Assembly (NCBI RefSeq): GCF_963576545.1
Contig: NC_083645.1
Location: 3,744,001 to 3,808,000, forward strand
DNA from: Limanda limanda
Lineage: Eukaryota; Chordata; Actinopteri; Pleuronectiformes; Pleuronectidae
Length of the DNA: 64,000 nucleotides
Reading direction: 5' to 3'
The notes beneath the pieces were generated by a model. It did not search any database. It had not been told where the DNA came from and was given only the letters and a program-made list of their open reading frames with translations. Below are positions 59,158 to 64,000 of this stretch, in pieces. The position numbers and the translations under genes were made by a program. Every line of letters starts with the position of its first letter. Position 1 is the first letter of the stretch.

Positions 59158-59640
59158 TGAAGGCCGAAGAAGACCATCTCCCCATTTGTTGAAGTGCAGA
59201 AGAGGAAATACCTTGGTTTGCAGCAGAAGTAGCAGCTCCAATCCTGAAAGAATGGGCTGAATAATGCTCGGGCGATAGGTTGCTTTTAATTAGGATTTTT
59301 TTAAGATGAAGATTGTACCAGTTTTTTTTTTAAGGGGAAGTTTCCCGGGAATGAGGAATAGGGGACCGAGAGGGCTGGTGGAAGGCCTGATTTTGAGAAA
59401 ATTAATCATAGACTGCAGTAGCAGATGAATGCGCACACTACATTTATAAGTATAGGTTTAGGTGTTATGTGAACGGAGATGCAAAACAAAGAAAAAGTCC
59501 TCCAGGCGAAATCATACATTCTTAAAGTGGATGTTGCTAATCCTTTTCTCATATAGAATTTTGCTGATTCGAGGTATTTAAACAGGGGTTCGTCTTTTAA
59601 TAGAGAGAGAACGTGGAGAGGAGGAACTTGAATTGGGCTG
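59157..59640 (-). pseudogene. Ngaro tyrosine recombinase, internally deleted
   Basis: The N-terminal part (about 59,406-59,600) reads KYLESAKFYMRKGLATSTLRMYDFAWRTFSLFC, a SAM-like core-binding start. After a stop, the C-terminal part at about 59,157-59,260 reads HYSAHSFRIGAATSAANQG and QQMGRWSSSAF, carrying the conserved H-x-x-R and the segment just before the catalytic Tyr. Only about 100 codons separate these blocks, whereas the family has well over 200, so the region with the first catalytic Arg is deleted. The Tyr itself is lost at the fusion with the L2 LINE. Confidence 0.8.
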
Positions 59641-60907
59641 GAGCAGGCGCCTGGACAGAGACGTCGGAATGTCTGAAAATTTAAACGGGAAAGAGAATCA
59701 GCTAGGGTGTTGAAATGCCCTGGTACGTGACGTGCAGTGATGATGAAATTATGTGTAATGGCAGACCACGAGATGCTTCTCATGAATGGCATGATGACTT
59801 TGCATGAGGACCGCCCTTTGTTGATTATGTTCACCACCGTTTGGTTGTCACAGAGGACCGAAATTCGCTTACGTGCCCAATGCTGTCCCCAGATGTGACA
59901 TGCAACGGCAATGGGGTAAATTTCGGATAAAGCGGAAGATAAGTTGTGTGTTGGGAAGGAGGGAGGCCAGCGGCTAGCGAACCACTGACCTTGAAAAAGA
60001 AAAAAAAAAACACGGATGGGGCGGCATCCGTGAATAACTAATGAGTCGGAGGACTGAACCAGGTCTTTATAAAAAAAAGTGACGCCGTTCCAATGGTTGA
60101 GCAGGTGAGACCAGAACCGCAGGTCATCGCTTGATCTTCGTCAAGCGATATTTTATCATGAAGATTCGGAAAGGAGGTTGCTGTTTCCAGAAGACGGGAG
60201 ATGAAGGAGCATTCCTTGGGGAATTACACGCATTGCAAAGTTCAGGTGACCAAGGAGGTAATGTTTTTAACGTCGCTGTATGTTTTTGCGATTTCAGCAG
60301 AATCCAGCACAGCGCCTCGGACAGGTGGTTAAATATGCTTGGGCTACTCCTACACCCGAAAGTCAGGCGTACCGCAAAGTAGAATTTAGATTCCTATCGG
60401 ACGCCAAGCAGATTCCACTCTGAGGGATCTACGGGGATGATTTTAAACGCGTCGGTGATATCTACTTTTGAAAGCCAGGCTCCTTGCCCTGCGAGTTTTA
60501 TAAATTTTATTGCGTAGTCGACTGTGGCGTAATTGAGAGAAAATTGCTCTAAAGGGATGGTACTATTTATGCTTGCAAAGGGGCCGGAGCGGGGGGCTGA
60601 GAGATCGAAAATTAATCTCTTTTTCCCAGAATATTTTCATGTGGCTATGCCTATGGGGTTTGAGCGAAACACTGCGAATGGAGATGATTTAAATGGACCG
60701 ATGATGTAGCCTTTTCCCACTTCTTTCTCGAGCAACTGAGAAACAATTCCTGATTCATGTATTGCGGACTGGAGGTTTTTTGCCACATATGTGACTGTGG
60801 GAGAGGACGGGACCCCCACGTGAAAGCCTTGGGAAAGTCCGGTGATTAAATAGTTCACGAATACGGAGTCGGGATGCGAGGGCAATTCTGCTGCTAGATA
60901 TTGTACA
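59640..60907 (-). pseudogene. Ngaro reverse transcriptase and RNase H, inactive
   Basis: RT opens with TPINVQYLAAELPSHPD and LITGLSQGFHVGV (about 60,780-60,910), followed by KEVGKGYIIGPFKSSPF. The first catalytic Asp block KVDITDAFKIIPVD is at about 60,440-60,480, then CRSSPSIFNHLSEALCWIL. Soon after comes GHLNFAMRVIPQG, which lies beyond the active site, so roughly 90 codons including the catalytic Asp pair are missing. RNase H follows: ALSEIYPIAVACHIWGQHW, CDNQTVVNIINKGRSS and ARHVPGHFNTLADSLSRL. Its first Asp region sits next to an A-run (59,998-60,010) with a frameshift. Several stops interrupt the reading frame. Confidence 0.8.
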
Positions 60908-61366
60908 TTAATTGGTGTGGAGAGATGAGTGTGCAAAAGAGCTTTGAGCCACGACGTTTCTGCATCTGAGGTGGGTTCCGGAATAGGATCTGGCGTCTGG
61001 GGCAGACGGACTTGGGATGTGCTTCTTTGCAGATACTACAGATGTGAAGAAAGTGGCAGTTGGGAAAAGTACACAAGTTAAGGTTGAATTTGATACATAT
61101 TCCGGGCTGGTAGAAATTGTGCACCTGCTGGCCCGGGCTGTCGTTATGCTGAGATGAGGATGGACGGGAAATGTTGTTTTGAAATGGAACTGAAGGACAG
61201 AAAAGCTGCGTGTGACCCATATTTCCGCAGGAATTACAAGCAATTGCCTGAGCGCCTCCAGCGACCAGGAGGAGCAATTCTGTGTCCAGTTCGGACCAGT
61301 TCAGACGTGTATTGTATTGCGCTATGTATAGTGCGGCCTTGCTGGAGAAGGCTTTATGGTATTGAA
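60908..61366 (-). pseudogene. Ngaro gag, C-terminal part
   Basis: It reads YHKAFSSKAALYIAQYNTRL (about 61,300-61,366), then LLLLVAGGAQAIACNSCGNM with GHTQLFCPS, a zinc-knuckle-like CxxC...H...C. About 40 residues later comes ICIKFNLNLCTFPNCHFLHI and CSICKEAHPKSVCP, a second Cys/His cluster typical of Ngaro gag proteins. It is cut at 61,366 by hAT copy 3; the rest of gag resumes at 61,790. Confidence 0.8.
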
Positions 61367-61789
61367 TAGAGATGAGCCGGATACTCGGCTGAAACGAGTA
61401 TCCGGTACGGATAAAGCACTTTTGCCGAGTACGATTATTATACGAGTAATCGAAGTCATTATCTGTGCTCGGACTGAATGAAAATCCTCACACAGCGTCA
61501 CAGCGGTCCTCCCGTCACACACGGCTCTGCTCACTCACTCACAGAACAGCTCTCTGTCTCTCAGTCACTCAGGTTCACTGTACATCGGGACTGTGTGTGT
61601 GTGTGTGTGTGTGTGTGCGTGAGTGAGATGCGAGGGACGTTCACTGTCTCCCGGAGAAATGAACACTCTGTGTTTTTAGTATAGAAACACGTGAATTATA
61701 TTTGTTCACGTCATAATGACTAGTTTTGTTATTTTCACTTTACATTTACACTTACTTTACAGTAAAGTAAACCTCTATTAAATACAGTA
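61367..61789. mobile_element. non-autonomous hAT element, copy 3 (right half missing)
   Basis: Starts TAGAGATGAGC like copies 1 and 2 and matches copy 2 through AATACAGTA at 61,789, then stops in the hairpin loop, so the right arm and right tip are gone. The left 8 bp (GTATTGAA) is not repeated on the right. Between 61,590 and 61,633 the left arm carries a (GT)n run and GTGAGTGAGATGCG, the reverse complement of what lies beside the right arm in the other copies. It interrupts the Ngaro gag. Confidence 0.88.
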
Positions 61790-62142
61790 GACGGAGCATA
61801 TGGTGTCGCGGAAGATACTGAAGGCAATAATAATAAGGAATTGTCTAATTGATAAATCTCTGATTAGACGTGGATCAGTGGTTTTGAACACGGCAGTTAG
61901 GTTCTCTCCTCTGGCAATTGTTTTGTCGCACTCTGGCGATGGCAGGATGAGGCTGACTAGGTTTATGTCTTTGCCTTGTAAGATTTTAGATCGGAGGCGT
62001 GCTGAAATGTTTGCAGCCTGAGGGATGTACGGCCTACCTATACCGGGGCCGGGACGGCTGAGGCCAAGGTGTGTTGGGTGTTTTCGCTTGGTAGGGAGAA
62101 CGTGTGCGTGGCTGTTTGTGCTAAAGAGATTTGCGGAGCCAT
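61790..62142 (-). pseudogene. Ngaro gag, N-terminal part
   Basis: A likely start ATG at 62,142 opens MAPQISLAQTATHTFSLPSE but meets a stop after about 34 codons. In another frame 61,800-62,010 reads ISARLRSKILQGKDINLVSL, LLPSPE-type sequence, TDPRLIRDLSIRQF and FSIFRD, matching the conserved N-terminal part of Ngaro gag proteins. About 35 expected codons before YHKAF are missing at the hAT junction. Confidence 0.75.
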
Positions 62143-62460
62143 GGTGTTTGTAGAGGATGAGGCGAAATGTGCGTCGTTTTTTTCACAACAACCTTTAAAA
62201 AAATTAGCGTTAGCATACCAGTGTTAACATGCTAGTGATATTTTTTTGCATGATAAACCCGGATTTTGGATTCGACTAATGATGATGTGTCAGGTTTTCG
62301 CGACGACCAGTGATGGTGTAACTGCTTCTTGAAGAGTTGTCCCAATTGGTAAGGGAAGCTTTCAACCACTACCCCTCATGACTCCGTTTCAAAGGGCAAG
62401 ATAACCCTCGAAAACAAGAGGTAGGGGTAGGGCCAAGGGGTAAACGGGATTGGGCCTTAG
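62143..62460. other. possible Ngaro 5' leader and a small CCCAAT-ended repeat
   Basis: Sequence upstream of the gag start, without ORF. At about 62,340-62,458 a segment begins GTCCCAATTGGTAAGGG and ends GGGATTGGGCC, giving short inverted CCCAAT ends with GGTAGGGGTAGGGCCAAGGGG between. It could be a small MITE; the inverted match is only about 6 bp, so this is weak. Confidence 0.3.
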
Positions 62461-64000
62461 TATTGATGTTTAATGTGTAATTGATTTGTATTGATATTTT
62501 CCTCATTGCCTTTCACATTAAATATAAAAAATGCCTCTAGGTGTAACTAGTGTGTGGGTTGTCTGCTCATTGGCCTGACACTGAGCATCCCAGCAGCAGC
62601 AAGGTCTGTTCCTGAACTTCTTTGCATTTTCATTCTCATCATGATCCTTTGGCTAGGGACCAAAGTGGGACCAAGGCATTGTTCATGTAGATACTCATGT
62701 AGATGAGCAGTGAGAGCTGAATAGGAAGCCATGCAGATGTGAAGGATATGTTGCTTTGTGCAAGGCCTGAAAGCATGTGTGAATGTGTACTCACATACAG
62801 AGACCACTCTTGTTTTTTTCTGTTTGAGTTAATGTTACTGAAGCTGTTTGAAATGCTGTGCAACTTTTCTTCTCTTTTGTTTGTCACAGATACCTATATG
62901 GTATAGTGAAGTTTTTTAAATAAATCCATTTCTGCTGCTCCAGAGTAGCCTTAGTGATTCCTCTCACAGATCTTATGCTAATTTATGGGGAAATGAGAAG
63001 CATTTTAATGAACAGATTATACAGGCTCCACTAGAAATTGTGCTACTTCTTACAGCTTAACTGCATATTGTGAGTTTTTTATTCTTTTTTCCAGACCTGA
63101 ATTTCTTGTATAGGAGGTTCTTGAAAGCCACTTGAGATGTCTCATACATGACACATCAAACTGAATGTAGTCTGCAATACTTTTCTGATTATTAAATTTG
63201 TTTCAAACGAGTCTGCATTCATGTGTACCACAGCAGCACTGGAAAATGTTTGTAAATCGTCACCAAATCAAAGAAAGAAAACCATTAAATGTCTTTTAAT
63301 GGTTAACACACCTGGCTCTGTGAAAGCGGCTTGACACTAATTTTCTTTTTTTTGCTTATTTTTAGTTAGAAAATAGCAATGAATGTAAAGTGAGGAAAAC
63401 CTTGGACAGTATGAGTTGTGTTCTTTGGTTCTGTGTGTGTGAGCACCTTTTAACTCTGTGCCTTTTGAAATAAAACCAAACCAAAACCAGTGGGGGAAGC
63501 CTGCAAACACTCATTAGGAAACTGCTGGCTTCTTTTACAGGGAGGAGGTTTGAGAGGTACTTATTTCCATCCATTACTGAAGCCTGCCCCAGCTCCACCT
63601 GCTGATAAAATATTCCTCCCACTAATAATATGTCCATCTTGTTCCAGCCTCTTATCCAGATTGTATCACGCTATCAAAGCATTGGACTTTTGCCACAGTT
63701 GCTCACTTGGTGATTTATCGTATGCTTGCATCTGCAACTGTGTCGAGGTTCATGAAACCTGACATCAGTCTTGGACCAACCTGCACGCCTTTCAGTGATT
63801 TGGAGTGAGAATGAAATTAAAATAATAAAAAATTTATATTTGTGACTGACAAGGCTAATTCTATTATTTTATTTCCACTGATACATATGTTATTAAATGA
63901 AATTATCTTAATGGAACGTAGTGTGCTTTATTCCATTCCTTTGTGTTTTAAAGCGGTTGTGTAAATGTGTGTGTCATCTGCATAACTGTGATAGTGTTCT
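62461..64000. other. noncoding DNA, no gene recognised
   Basis: AT-rich sequence. The short ORFs (for example 62,639-62,887 minus and 63,490-63,762 plus) show no domain. No transposon ends recognised. Confidence 0.5.

Larger units (their letters stand above)
59157..62142 (-). mobile_element. Ngaro-type tyrosine-recombinase retrotransposon remnant
   Basis: Minus-strand pieces in the order gag, RT, RNase H, recombinase. The gag resembles Ngaro proteins ('ACNSCGxxGHTQxFCPS', 'CIKFNLNLCTFPNCHFLH'). RNase H ends in ARHVPGHFNTLADSLSRL and runs into a recombinase start (LATSTLRMYDFAWRTF) and end (HSFRIGAATSAANQG, MGRWSSSAF). It is broken by stops, frameshifts and internal deletions that remove the RT active site and the first recombinase arginine. 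hAT copy 3 sits inside gag and an L2 tail replaces the 3' end. Terminal split repeats are not recognised; the tandem array at 56.7-57.6 kb could be its 3' part (inference). Confidence 0.85.

Noticed and set aside
62340..62458. A complete small DNA transposon with CCCAAT ends
   Set aside because: The inverted match is only about 6 bp and no clear target duplication was found, so it is mentioned only as a possibility.

Overview
The window looks like intergenic or intronic DNA of a ray-finned (teleost) fish. It is AT-rich and full of microsatellites. I recognise no host exon, tRNA, rRNA or bacterial-type gene. The fish assignment is an inference from the mix of transposable elements: a DIRS element, a Ngaro-type tyrosine-recombinase retrotransposon, a BEL/Pao LTR retrotransposon, an L2-type LINE, and several hAT and Harbinger-type non-autonomous elements. 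All long open reading frames belong to these elements.

Layout. Bases 1-29,598 are mostly unique noncoding DNA. They hold a LINE C-terminal fragment (about 6.05-6.39 kb), a 965-bp hairpin-forming hAT element with an 8-bp target duplication (13,085-14,049), an SGNH-like fragment (19.6-19.9 kb), a second hAT element with TSD TTATAGAG (22,183-23,225), a Harbinger-like MITE (25.8-26.2 kb) and an old LINE RT piece (26.3-26.6 kb). A 6.3-kb DIRS element on the minus strand (29,599-35,893) appears complete. It has gag, RT/RNase H and tyrosine recombinase ORFs, 141-bp inverted repeats, and an internal complementary region that joins the two element tips. Bases 35,894-45,080 are again mostly unique.

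From 45.1 to 62.5 kb the DNA is a nested repeat cluster: a LINE RT fragment, hAT copy 2, a copy of repeat 'X', an L2 3' end, and a BEL element (47,465-56,045, TSD AGAAG). The BEL 3' LTR region carries an extra 815 bp copied from the other side of the element. Next come repeat X with about four 250-bp tandem units, an L2 LINE tail fused to a dead Ngaro-type element, and hAT copy 3 nested inside the Ngaro gag. Bases 62.5-64 kb are unique.

The strongest unexpected signal is in hAT copy 1. Both stems of its internal inverted repeat differ from copy 2 by about 44 T-to-C changes and very few others, while the loop and the outer flank are almost unchanged. This is the pattern expected from A-to-G (ADAR-like) editing of a hairpin, yet it is fixed in a DNA transposon. 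Other notable points are the intact DIRS element, the template-switch-like rearrangement in BEL, a BEL frameshift at a perfect 11-bp inverted repeat, and an in-frame Ngaro-recombinase/L2 chimeric ORF.
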